From an uncultured Ruminococcus sp. (GTDB lineage: Bacteria > Bacillota > Clostridia > Oscillospirales > Acutalibacteraceae), in the NCBI GenBank assembly GCA_946055445.1, contig CAMGGF010000082.1, forward strand, positions 1 through 6,084: a stretch of 6,084 bases of DNA. The letters are read 5' to 3'. Shown piece after piece: positions 1-5,858 of this stretch (the stretch's first letter is position 1; each line of letters opens with the position of its first letter). The notes beneath the pieces are model-generated. The model saw nothing but the letters and a program-made list of their open reading frames with translations. It searched no databases and had not been told where the DNA came from. The position numbers and the translations under genes are program-made.

Positions 1-914
1 TTGAAAATCATATGTGTATGGACGGCGGCGATTTTAAATATTTCCTGAAAGCGTTTTGCAAGAACTATAACGATTATGTGGAAAACGGTGTCAGCCCCAT
101 CGACCTGCGCGAAGGTTCGCGTTCTTATGACCAGGTTTATAACGATTTTTCCAAAACCGAGCAACGAATGGCGCGCAATCTGTATAAGAATGTCAACGCC
201 AAAGATGACCACAAATTCCCCCTGACGCCCGACAGTATTCGTGACCGTTCTTTTATTGCCAAGCGCAAAATCAGCGCTGAAAAATTGGCGCAAATTAAAG
301 CGGCGGGTAAAAAACGCGGGGCGACCATCAACGATATGCTGTTGACCGCATACTTTTACAGTTTATATGAACTGGCGAATTACAGCCCGTATGAGGGCGT
401 TTCGATTTCCTGCGCGATTGACCTGCGCCGCCATTTGAAAGATGTCAGCGATGAGGGGCTTACAAACCATACTGCGTGGATGCAGTGCAAAGTGCCTGAG
501 CGCGGGCAGGATATTTTCCAAACGCTCAAATATGTGATGCACAGTTCCAACCAGTTTAAGCAGGACAAATTTATGGGACTTTACGGCTTGCCGCTGTTGA
601 AACTCGGCTACACCATTATGCCCCACGCCGCAAGTGAGGAAATCATCAAAATCGGTTATTCCAATCCTTTGCTCGCCATGAGCAATATCGGCATTTTGGA
701 AGTGGATAAATTGGCGCTTTGCGGCCACGAGCCGACGGACGGCTTTATGACCGGCGCGGTGAAATACAAACCCTTCGTTTTGCTGTCTGCAACCACAATG
801 CGCAATGTTGTGACGCTGTCGATGTGTGTGCGCGGCAACGACGAGGACAGAAAAACCGTAGAACGCTTTTTTGACTTGATGGAAGAAAATCTGGACGCGC
901 TCATTGCGGAATAA
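1..914 (+). CDS. Condensation-domain (NRPS C-like) acyltransferase, N-terminally truncated by window edge
   Basis: The reading frame is open to the left edge. The codons before the first ATG (position 12) read E-N-H, so that ATG is internal and the gene begins upstream. The visible start NHMCMDGG matches the HHxxxDG catalytic motif of the condensation / chloramphenicol-acetyltransferase-like superfamily, with the second His at positions 9-11 and the Asp at 21-23. Further along are a TINDMLLTAY segment, an IDLRRHL segment and an SNIG segment, in the order expected for the C-terminal half of stand-alone condensation-like proteins (COG4908 type, also alcohol acetyltransferase-like). Such proteins are predicted cytosolic acyltransferases that use an acyl thioester; substrates are mostly unknown. 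No adenylation or carrier domain follows, and the protein ends LDALIAE, so it is not part of an NRPS megasynthase on this side. The gene converges on the GtrA-like gene and ends 13 nt before a terminator. Family is fairly sure, substrate unknown. Confidence 0.8.
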   Translation, partial: ENHMCMDGGDFKYFLKAFCKNYNDYVENGVSPIDLREGSRSYDQVYNDFSKTEQRMARNLYKNVNAKDDHKFPLTPDSIRDRSFIAKRKISAEKLAQIKAAGKKRGATINDMLLTAYFYSLYELANYSPYEGVSISCAIDLRRHLKDVSDEGLTNHTAWMQCKVPERGQDIFQTLKYVMHSSNQFKQDKFMGLYGLPLLKLGYTIMPHAASEEIIKIGYSNPLLAMSNIGILEVDKLALCGHEPTDGFMTGAVKYKPFVLLSATTMRNVVTLSMCVRGNDEDRKTVERFFDLMEENLDALIAE

Positions 915-927
915 TACGGCAAAAGGA

Positions 928-958
928 AACACCCCGTACAGGGTAAGTACGGGGTGTT
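928..958. terminator. Bidirectional intrinsic terminator between convergent genes
   Basis: A perfect 12-bp inverted repeat (928-939 with 947-958, AACACCCCGTAC and its complement) encloses a 7-nt loop. On the plus strand it is followed by GTTTTTGT, and on the minus strand by TTCCTTTT, so it can end transcripts from both sides. It lies 13 nt after the stop of the condensation-like gene and 16 nt after the stop of the minus-strand GtrA-like gene. Confidence 0.9.
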
Positions 959-974
959 GTTTTTGTATGATTTG

Positions 975-1559
975 TTATTTGACTTCTGCGGGTGTTTCTT
1001 CGCTCTCTGCGGTTTCGGTTTTGTCTTCTTTCTTCTTGTGGAACAAAATTTTGTCCACGGGGAAGTACAGGAAAAACTGAATTGCGCCGCAGCAAGCACC
1101 GGAAATCGCGATTGCCGAACTTTCAAGACCTTTGGAGTTGAAGAACCCGACAAGGAACGGCTGTAACCATGCGGAAAACGCAATGAGCGCAACGGTGAAA
1201 ATGATGTAGATGGGGAACACAACTTTTGTGTTTGCACCCGAGTTGAAAGTCTTTTCTTTGTTGATGAAGAAGGAAACAATCTGCGCAATGATGTTTGCGG
1301 CAGTCAGGGCGATGAACAACCCTAAACCCGTGGGTTTGCCGGTTGCCAACAGAACTTTTTCGGAATCAAAAAGACCTAAAAAACTGTACGGCCGCATTAA
1401 GAATTCTTCGCTCATCGGCAGTTTAATCAAATACGGTAAAAAGGTTTGAATCACAAATGCGCCGAGGCTGACCACAATAAATTTGACAAATTGCCAAAGT
1501 GTTTCTAAACCTTTGCCTTTGGAGGCCGCCGCATTATCAATGTCTTTGAGTTTTGCCAT
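975..1559 (-). CDS. GtrA-like family four-helix membrane protein
   Basis: A 194-residue integral membrane protein with about four hydrophobic helices (residues ~23-45, 78-99, 113-135, 147-168). The segment ANIIAQIVSFFINKEKTF (88-105) resembles the GtrA/DPMS signature, in which helix 2 ends in N-[RK]-x-[WK]-T-F. GtrA-family proteins are linked to flipping or moving polyprenyl-phosphate sugars for cell-surface glycosylation; this role is inferred. The frame extends 28 codons upstream, but I chose the ATG at 1559. AGGGAG lies 8 nt before it, whereas an ATG two codons earlier would sit almost on the SD. The last ~20 residues are a charged Lys/Glu tail (KKKEDKTETAESEETPAEVK), probably cytoplasmic and disordered. 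No glycosyltransferase lies next to it, unlike many gtrA genes. Divergent from tcdA; monocistronic here. A generic membrane protein is the alternative. Confidence 0.72.
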   Translation of the reverse strand: MAKLKDIDNAAASKGKGLETLWQFVKFIVVSLGAFVIQTFLPYLIKLPMSEEFLMRPYSFLGLFDSEKVLLATGKPTGLGLFIALTAANIIAQIVSFFINKEKTFNSGANTKVVFPIYIIFTVALIAFSAWLQPFLVGFFNSKGLESSAIAISGACCGAIQFFLYFPVDKILFHKKKEDKTETAESEETPAEVK

Positions 1560-1590
1560 TTTCATTTCTCCCTTAAAAAAAGATACTGTA

Positions 1591-1619
1591 ATTTTAGCAC
1601 GGCAAAGCGCCAAAAACAA
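1591..1619 (-). promoter_or_regulatory. Candidate sigma-A promoter for the GtrA-like gene
   Basis: Read on the minus strand: -35 TTGTTT (1614-1619), a 17-bp spacer, and -10 TAAAAT (1591-1596). The -10 matches 5/6 and the -35 only 3/6. Transcription would start near 1584, giving a 5' leader of about 25 nt that contains the AGGGAG ribosome binding site. Confidence 0.45.
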
Positions 1620-1731
1620 GAGATAAAGTGAATAAGTTTTCACCGCATTATTTATGAAAAGTTCACAAGAATAAGCAAGTGATTTTGTGAAACATTTAAC
1701 AAGAATTTGCGCGGCGTTTTTTTCGTGGGGA

Positions 1732-1760
1732 TTGCAAACGCCTTTGTAATTTTGTATAAT
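1732..1760 (+). promoter_or_regulatory. Sigma-A promoter of the tcdA operon
   Basis: -35 TTGCAA (1732-1737), a 17-bp spacer, and a perfect -10 TATAAT (1755-1760). The expected start is near 1767, about 20 nt before the tcdA ATG, with the ribosome binding site GGAGGG at 1776-1781 in between. This is the only clear promoter upstream of the four-gene operon. Confidence 0.75.
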
Positions 1761-1786
1761 AATAAAAGTATATACGGAGGGTTTTT

Positions 1787-2500
1787 ATGGACGAAATCTT
1801 TGCGCGAACAGCGCTGTTGTTGGGGGAGTCGGCACTCGAAAAACTGCAAAACGCACGCGTCGCCGTGTTCGGCGTCGGGGGCGTGGGCGGCTATGTGTGC
1901 GAAGCGCTCTCCAGAAGCGGCGTCGGCGCACTCGATTTGATTGACAATGACACCGTAAGTGAGAGCAATCGCAACCGCCAAATTATCGCGCTTTCGTCTA
2001 CCGTCGGGCGCGAAAAAACCGAAGTGATGCGTGCGCGTCTTTTGGATATTTCCCCGAATATGACCGTGCGCACACACAATGTCTTTTTTACACCCGAAAC
2101 GGCAGGGGATTTTGATTTTACAAAGTATACCTATGTCGTAGATGCGATTGATACCGTTGCGGGAAAAATCGAACTGGCCGTCTGTTGCCAAAATGCAGGC
2201 GTGCCGTTGATTTCTTCTATGGGCACGGGCAACAAACTGCACCCGGAGTTGTTTGAAATCACCGACATTTACAAAACTTCGGTTTGTCCGTTGGCGCGTG
2301 TGATGCGAACAGAACTCAAAAAACGGGGCGTAAAAAAATTAAAAGTGGTGTATTCCAAAGAAATACCGCGAAAACCCATCGGCGGCGCGCCGACGGAAAA
2401 CGGGCGGCATTTGCCGGGCAGTACCGCGTTTTGTCCGCCTGCGGCGGGGCTGATTATTGCAGGCGCCGTGGTGCGGGATATCTTGGAAACAGAGGAGTGA
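1787..2500 (+). CDS. tcdA: tRNA threonylcarbamoyladenosine dehydratase TcdA
   Basis: A 237-residue E1/ThiF-like enzyme. TcdA uses ATP to dehydrate t6A at position 37 of ANN-decoding tRNAs to cyclic t6A, supporting accurate decoding; it acts in the cytosol. Visible hallmarks are the nucleotide-binding loop GVGGVGG (29-35), an acidic D53-x-D55 ending the next strand, SNRNRQ (60-65) with the Arg typical of E1-like adenylation sites, DAIDTVAGK (119-127), SSMGTGNKLHP (143-153), TSVCPLARVMR (164-174), VVYSKE (187-192) and PGSTAFCPPAAG (210-221). These are all characteristic of the TcdA/CsdL (YgdL) group rather than ThiF or MoeB, and there is no zinc CxxC pair. It is shorter than E. coli TcdA, which carries an extra C-terminal segment. 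The start is fixed by GGAGGG 5 nt upstream. First gene of the operon; its stop is 4 nt before the next ATG. Confidence 0.93.
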   Translation: MDEIFARTALLLGESALEKLQNARVAVFGVGGVGGYVCEALSRSGVGALDLIDNDTVSESNRNRQIIALSSTVGREKTEVMRARLLDISPNMTVRTHNVFFTPETAGDFDFTKYTYVVDAIDTVAGKIELAVCCQNAGVPLISSMGTGNKLHPELFEITDIYKTSVCPLARVMRTELKKRGVKKLKVVYSKEIPRKPIGGAPTENGRHLPGSTAFCPPAAGLIIAGAVVRDILETEE

Positions 2501-2504
2501 TTTT

Positions 2505-3623
2505 ATGCAATATCGTGATTTCGGCAAAACGGGTGAAAAGGTTTCCGCGCTGGGCTTTGGCTGTATGCGTCTGCCCACCCTTGACAACCTTACCCACAAC
2601 ATTGACGAAAAAGAGGCGACGCGCATTGTGCGTGACGGCATTGACAACGGCATCAACTACATAGATACCGCATTTTTCTATCACAACGGCAAAAGTGAGG
2701 GCTTTGTAGGCAAAGCATTACAGGACGGTTACCGTGACAAGGTTTTGCTTGCCACAAAATCACCCTTCGGCGGGTTTAAATTCGGCTTTGAGTTTGACAA
2801 AATCTTAAACACGCAGTTAAAACGGTTGCAAACCGACCACATTGATATGTATTTACTCCACGCGGCGTGTTTGAAATCGTGGAAAAACTCTGCCTTGAAA
2901 TTCGATTTGCTTTCCAAAATGGAAAAGGCGCGTGCGGCGGGGAAAATCCGCTATATCGGCTTTTCGTTTCACGACAATTACGAGGCGTTTGAAACGATTT
3001 TAAACGGCTATGACGGTTGGGATTTTTGCCAAATTCAATATAATTTCGTGGATACAGACCATCAGGCGGGCACAAAGGGCTTGGAGGCCGCCGCCAAAAA
3101 AGGCTTGGGTGTGATTGTCATGGAGCCGCTCTTGGGCGGTAAACTTGCAAATCCGCCGCAAAATGTCAAAGACGCTCTGCCGCAAGGCGTTTTGCCTGTA
3201 CAGGCATCTCTTGATTTTATTTGGGACCGCCCCGAGGTAAGCCTTTTGTTAAGCGGTATGAGTAATGCAGAGCAGGTGAAGCAAAATCTGCAATATGCCG
3301 ACGAAAGCCGCGTTGGGAAATTAACCGATGAGCAAAAAGCGTGTTATCCCAACGCGAAAACCGTATTTGAAACCTCTGCACGCATTTCCTGCACCCATTG
3401 CGAATACTGCATACCCTGCCCGAAAGGTGTGGAGATTCCCGAAATCTTTTTACAGTACAATAAAAGCGTACAAGACGAAAACGGTGCGAAAAAAGCCTAT
3501 AAAAAAATTAAGGGTGACGCGCAAAAATGTGTCGGTTGCGGCAAATGTGAGGAAAAATGTCCGCAGCAACTGCCCATTCGGGAAAAACTCAAGGAGGCAG
3601 ACGCCTTTTTCAAGGGGGAATAA
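2505..3623 (+). CDS. Aldo/keto reductase with C-terminal double 4Fe-4S motif
   Basis: A 372-residue cytosolic oxidoreductase. Residues ~1-280 form the aldo/keto reductase barrel: the opening YRDFGKTGEKVSALGFGCMRLP is typical, and the tetrad is visible as D54 (YIDT), Y59, K85 (ATKSP) and H119 (LLHA). The ~90-residue tail has two cysteine clusters: C296-xx-C299-xx-C302-xx-C305-P, and C342-xx-C345-xx-C348-xxx-C352-P, the latter a classic ferredoxin-type 4Fe-4S site. AKRs with this tail are common in anaerobic Firmicutes and are annotated as Fe-S oxidoreductases of the aldo/keto reductase family. The tail suggests electron exchange with ferredoxin, but the physiological substrate is unknown. I chose the ATG at 2505 because AGAGGAG (2491-2497) precedes it by 7 nt and homology begins there; the upstream in-frame ATG lies inside tcdA. 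The stop is 2 nt before the next start, so translation is probably coupled. Confidence 0.9.
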   Translation: MQYRDFGKTGEKVSALGFGCMRLPTLDNLTHNIDEKEATRIVRDGIDNGINYIDTAFFYHNGKSEGFVGKALQDGYRDKVLLATKSPFGGFKFGFEFDKILNTQLKRLQTDHIDMYLLHAACLKSWKNSALKFDLLSKMEKARAAGKIRYIGFSFHDNYEAFETILNGYDGWDFCQIQYNFVDTDHQAGTKGLEAAAKKGLGVIVMEPLLGGKLANPPQNVKDALPQGVLPVQASLDFIWDRPEVSLLLSGMSNAEQVKQNLQYADESRVGKLTDEQKACYPNAKTVFETSARISCTHCEYCIPCPKGVEIPEIFLQYNKSVQDENGAKKAYKKIKGDAQKCVGCGKCEEKCPQQLPIREKLKEADAFFKGE

Positions 3624-3625
3624 GT

Positions 3626-4204
3626 ATGGAACAAGTAAAATCGAATAAAATCGCGTTCCCTGCACGCACCGTCGCCACGGCGGCACTTGTGTGCGCGCTG
3701 TCGGTGGTGCTGCCGCAGATGTTCCATTTTATCGGCGGCAAGGCGCTCGGCAACGCATTTTTGCCGATGCATCTGCCCGTGATTTTGGGCGGCTATCTGC
3801 TAAATCCCGCGGCGGCGCTTTTGTGCGGCGTACTTTCTCCGATTTTGAGTTTCTTTGTCAGCGGTATGCCTGCATTCCCGCGGCTTATATTTATGATATT
3901 TGAATTGGGCGCATACGGATTTTTCACATCGGTTTTTGTGCACAAATGCCGTTTGCCCGTTTTTCTTACTTTGCCGCTTACATGGATTTGCGGTCGCGCG
4001 GTGTATTTCGTTACCGCGTTCTTTGCACTGCGCGTTCTGCACTTGGAAATTCAGGGTATGGCGACCGCTTCTGCGGCGGTATGGACGGCGATTACAACCG
4101 GCGTGCCGGGGATACTCTTACAGGCGGTCGTTGTGCCGATTTTGGTTGCTACCTTCAAAAAAGCGAGGTTAATTACATATGCACCCCGATTTGGAAAACT
4201 GTAA
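3626..4204 (+). CDS. ECF transporter S component (substrate-binding membrane subunit), substrate unknown
   Basis: A 192-residue hydrophobic protein with about six helices (roughly 15-35, 46-60, 62-80, 86-106, 110-135, 155-178). It fits the ECF transporter S-component family (PF12822-like), which captures vitamins or related precursors and docks on a shared EcfT-EcfA-EcfA' module. Supporting features are an AxxxA motif in helix 1 (A20/A24), the contact motif for EcfT, and the run MHLPVILGGYLLNPAAALLCGVLSPILSFFVSGMPAFPR, whose H49, LSP and GMP segments are typical of this group. No ATPase or EcfT gene is nearby, so it would rely on an energising module encoded elsewhere (group II ECF). The start is set by AGGGGG about 7 nt upstream; an earlier in-frame ATG at 3557 would lie within the reductase gene. 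It overlaps the next gene by 26 nt. Family confident; ligand not predictable from the sequence. Confidence 0.8.
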   Translation: MEQVKSNKIAFPARTVATAALVCALSVVLPQMFHFIGGKALGNAFLPMHLPVILGGYLLNPAAALLCGVLSPILSFFVSGMPAFPRLIFMIFELGAYGFFTSVFVHKCRLPVFLTLPLTWICGRAVYFVTAFFALRVLHLEIQGMATASAAVWTAITTGVPGILLQAVVVPILVATFKKARLITYAPRFGKL

Positions 4205-4607
4205 AGCGATTTTAGAAAATGAAAATCTCACCTGTGTGGTAAAGCACGGTGATAAACTTTTAAAAACCACCGACCGCGGCATAAAACCGTTTCTGCTGTG
4301 GATAGAAAACGGCGAAGATTTGCAAGGTGCGGTTGCGGCGGACAAGGTTGTGGGCAAAGCGGCGGCGTTTTTAATGGAAAAGGCGGGAATATCCGCCGTG
4401 TATGCCGCAGTATTGAGCGAACCTGCCGAAACGGTGCTGAAAAATGCGGGAATCGCATACGCTTTTGACCGACTTGTGCCCCGTATTCAAAACCGCGCGG
4501 GCGACGGACTTTGCCCCATGGAAAGCGCTGTGATGGAAATGGATAACGCAGAAACGGCATTTACGGCATTGAAAAGCAAAATGCAGGGTAAAGCGATAGC
4601 AAACTGA
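4179..4607 (+). CDS. DUF1893 family protein (deaminase-like fold)
   Basis: A 142-residue cytosolic protein matching DUF1893 (PF08973) along its length: TDRGIKPFLLWI (31-42), an AVAADKVVGKAAAFL block (51-65), AVYAAVLSEPAETVLKNAGI (73-92), then D97-x-LVPRIQNR and GLCPMESAV (110-118). The Thermotoga member (TM1506) has a known structure with a cytidine-deaminase-like fold, but no enzyme activity is established for the family. In this copy C112-P-M-E115 is the obvious candidate for a metal or active-site residue group. GAGG at 4165-4168, 10 nt upstream, lies inside the ECF S-component gene, and the two genes overlap by 26 nt in different frames. Coupling is therefore likely, and a shared role in handling the imported compound is plausible (inference). 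Last gene of the operon; a terminator starts 4 nt after its stop. Confidence 0.85.
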   Translation: MHPDLENCKAILENENLTCVVKHGDKLLKTTDRGIKPFLLWIENGEDLQGAVAADKVVGKAAAFLMEKAGISAVYAAVLSEPAETVLKNAGIAYAFDRLVPRIQNRAGDGLCPMESAVMEMDNAETAFTALKSKMQGKAIAN

Positions 4608-4610
4608 AAA

Positions 4611-4635
4611 GGAGCGGTTATTTGAAAACCGCTCC
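4611..4635. terminator. Bidirectional intrinsic terminator
   Basis: A 9-bp GC-rich inverted repeat (GGAGCGGTT 4611-4619 with AACCGCTCC 4627-4635) encloses a 7-nt loop. The stem can be extended with AAA/TTT outside a one-base bulge. On the minus strand it is followed directly by TTTTCAGTTT, a good U-tract; on the plus strand by CTTTGTTG and then TTTTT at 4651-4655. It ends the tcdA operon from the left and the secreted-protein unit from the right. Confidence 0.85.
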
Positions 4636-4671
4636 CTTTGTTGTGATTTGTTTTTCTGTATTTATCCAAAA

Positions 4672-4845
4672 TCAGGAAGAATAGGCGACCACATAGAAAA
4701 CCAATATTGCAAATAACAGCGTAGAAATAGTTGCGGTCAAAACCTGTACTTTTTTGCTTTTCTTACAAATCATACTGTTTATTGTAATGAAAAAGGTTAT
4801 GAGAAACAGCACCCCGAAACCGGAAGGTATGAAAAGTTCTAACAT
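4672..4845 (-). CDS. Small two-helix membrane protein (57 residues), unknown function
   Basis: A short gene under the usual length cut-off. It encodes 57 residues beginning MLELFIPSGFGVLF and ending FYVVAYSS. Two hydrophobic helices (about 10-26 and 35-54) flank a basic turn, CKKSKK (27-32). By the positive-inside rule the turn should be cytoplasmic with both ends outside. A purine-rich site (GGAAGGGG) lies about 10 nt before the ATG, just after the stop of the upstream gene. The gap to that gene is only 17 nt and both run on the minus strand, so they are almost certainly co-transcribed, with the terminator at 4611-4635 closing the unit. I do not recognise a family. Possible roles are an immunity or anchoring partner of the secreted protein, or a small regulatory membrane peptide; context is the only support. 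Confidence 0.6.
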   Translation of the reverse strand: MLELFIPSGFGVLFLITFFITINSMICKKSKKVQVLTATISTLLFAILVFYVVAYSS

Positions 4846-4862
4846 AGTTTATATACCCCTTC

Positions 4863-5660
4863 CTATGCAATACCGCACTGTAAATTATACTCTGTTATCA
4901 AGCTGGATGGCGAAACGGAAATGCCTACATACATAGATGCACTAATGCTGATATTACACGGCAGAAATTGGTGAAAATATTGCAGTGTAATCGAGCGTTC
5001 GGGAAAACTGTTAATAATACTATAACTGATCAGGAAACTCATACTGTCCGCATTATTGGGGAGATTGATTTTAAATACACAAGCTGTACCGGTACCGCAA
5101 TAATTTTCGTCCGCATTGGAATATTCATCATTATAAAGTATTCCGTCTTTTTTATATTGAAGTGTACAAGCTTGCGAGTTGTTGACAATAGAGCCTCCGC
5201 CAAGATCAATTGAGATGACATCGTTCATTCGCATAATCGGCAACTTTGTCCACTCGCAACCGCCAAGTAAGGTGTATTCGCTCCCATTGTTTGCCCATAC
5301 AAGTCCTAAATTCATATTATCATATGTTCGTTCCGTCGAACCTATTCCGTATGTTTGCAGTTTTGGATCAGTTTTATTACTGTTGATATAACCAAATGTT
5401 TCTGCTTGGATTAGTTTGTCAACCATTGCATCATTTATCATTTCTGAAAAAACATGATTTGCGTCAATTTGGTCAAAGACAGCGTAAACATAGTCATACT
5501 TTCCTTGCTGCGTGGATATATCGAACTGCTCCTTTAAATCCGAAACTTGGTCTTTTGATATTACGGTTTCGCTCATCTGTTCGATAGATGAGGCGCTTGC
5601 AAAAAGCGAAGAGTAGAGCAACAAAGATAAACACAATAAGGTTGAGATAATTTTTTTCAT
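4863..5660 (-). CDS. Secreted six-cysteine protein of unknown family
   Basis: A 265-residue protein with a clear Sec signal peptide: MKK start, hydrophobic core (~4-20), and an A21-S-A23 signal peptidase I site. C10 lies inside the core, so this is not a lipoprotein. The start is supported by AGGAG 9 nt before the ATG. The mature protein (~242 residues) has a polar, probably helical part (~24-95, with acidic repeats such as SDLKEQFD and FDQIDANHVF). A Gly/Asn/Ser/aromatic-rich, probably beta-stranded part follows (~100-265). All six mature cysteines (135, 165, 188, 194, 235, 262) fall in this second part, which suggests disulfides. The segment EWTKLPIMRMNDVISIDL (136-153) is vaguely like a W-x-x-x-P-x-x-R-x-x-D motif I associate with Bacillus secreted proteins, but I cannot assign a family. 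No membrane anchor, sortase motif or catalytic motif is visible. Base composition is more AT-rich than the genes to its left. Confidence 0.75.
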   Translation of the reverse strand: MKKIISTLLCLSLLLYSSLFASASSIEQMSETVISKDQVSDLKEQFDISTQQGKYDYVYAVFDQIDANHVFSEMINDAMVDKLIQAETFGYINSNKTDPKLQTYGIGSTERTYDNMNLGLVWANNGSEYTLLGGCEWTKLPIMRMNDVISIDLGGGSIVNNSQACTLQYKKDGILYNDEYSNADENYCGTGTACVFKINLPNNADSMSFLISYSIINSFPERSITLQYFHQFLPCNISISASMYVGISVSPSSLITEYNLQCGIA

Positions 5661-5710
5661 ATCGTTTCACTCCTATTAAAGACACAGAGGCGTTTTATTC
5701 AATCACCTTT

Positions 5711-5716
5711 ATTATA
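5711..5716 (-). promoter_or_regulatory. Possible second, proximal -10 element
   Basis: A perfect TATAAT on the minus strand about 50 nt upstream of the secreted-protein ATG. The hexamer 17 bp upstream (AATCTT) is a poor -35, so this would need an activator or would be a chance match in AT-rich DNA. Confidence 0.25.
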
Positions 5717-5751
5717 CATATGTGTTCGTAAATAAGATTTTTGCATTATTC

Positions 5752-5769
5752 CTAATGTGAATTAACCAT
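5752..5769 (-). other. SD-equipped five-codon minigene in the leader (M-V-N-S-H-stop)
   Basis: On the minus strand an AAGGAG sits 6 nt before an ATG that opens a reading frame of only five codons ending in TAG. The Shine-Dalgarno is at least as good as that of the secreted-protein gene. It lies in the predicted leader, about 90 nt upstream of that gene's start. It may be a regulatory leader peptide, a remnant of a lost gene start, or chance. It does not resemble a known amino-acid attenuator, having no run of one amino acid. Confidence 0.3.
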
Positions 5770-5800
5770 TGGATTCTCCTTCTTTCCATAAATTCCAATG
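5767..5800. repeat. Inverted repeat (hairpin) in the leader of the secreted-protein unit
   Basis: CATTGGA (5767-5773) and TCCAATG (5794-5800) are exact complements separated by 20 nt; allowing one bulge adds two more pairs. In the minus-strand transcript the AAGGAG lies in the loop and the minigene ATG lies in the stem. On the plus strand the repeat is followed by a run of seven T, but the loop is long and no plus-strand gene precedes it, so I do not call it a terminator. Confidence 0.45.
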
Positions 5801-5829
5801 TGTTTTTTTGCAACATGTTATCTAAATTC

Positions 5830-5858
5830 AATATAGCATACACGGATATTTTTGTCAA
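5830..5858 (-). promoter_or_regulatory. Strong extended -10 sigma-A promoter for the secreted-protein unit
   Basis: On the minus strand: consensus -35 TTGACA (5853-5858), a 17-bp spacer, -10 TATATT (5830-5835, 5/6), with TGC directly before the -10 (extended -10 form). The start is expected near 5823, which leaves an untranslated leader of about 160 nt before the ATG at 5660. It is the best promoter match in the window. Confidence 0.75.

Noticed and set aside
363..932. Long minus-strand frame (189 residues) opposite the condensation-like gene
   Set aside because: Antisense shadow of a well-supported coding region; no SD and no recognisable protein features.
1560..1643. 28-residue N-terminal extension of the GtrA-like protein
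   Set aside because: It would include the candidate promoter and the AGGGAG site as coding sequence; the ATG at 1559 has correct SD spacing and starts a protein of normal size.
1652..2242. Minus-strand frame (196 residues) opposite tcdA
   Set aside because: Lies antisense to the conserved E1-like motifs of tcdA, and it spans the tcdA promoter.
4863..5660. Lipoprotein assignment for the secreted protein because of C10
   Set aside because: C10 sits in the middle of the hydrophobic core, too early for a lipobox; A21-S-A23 is a proper signal peptidase I site.
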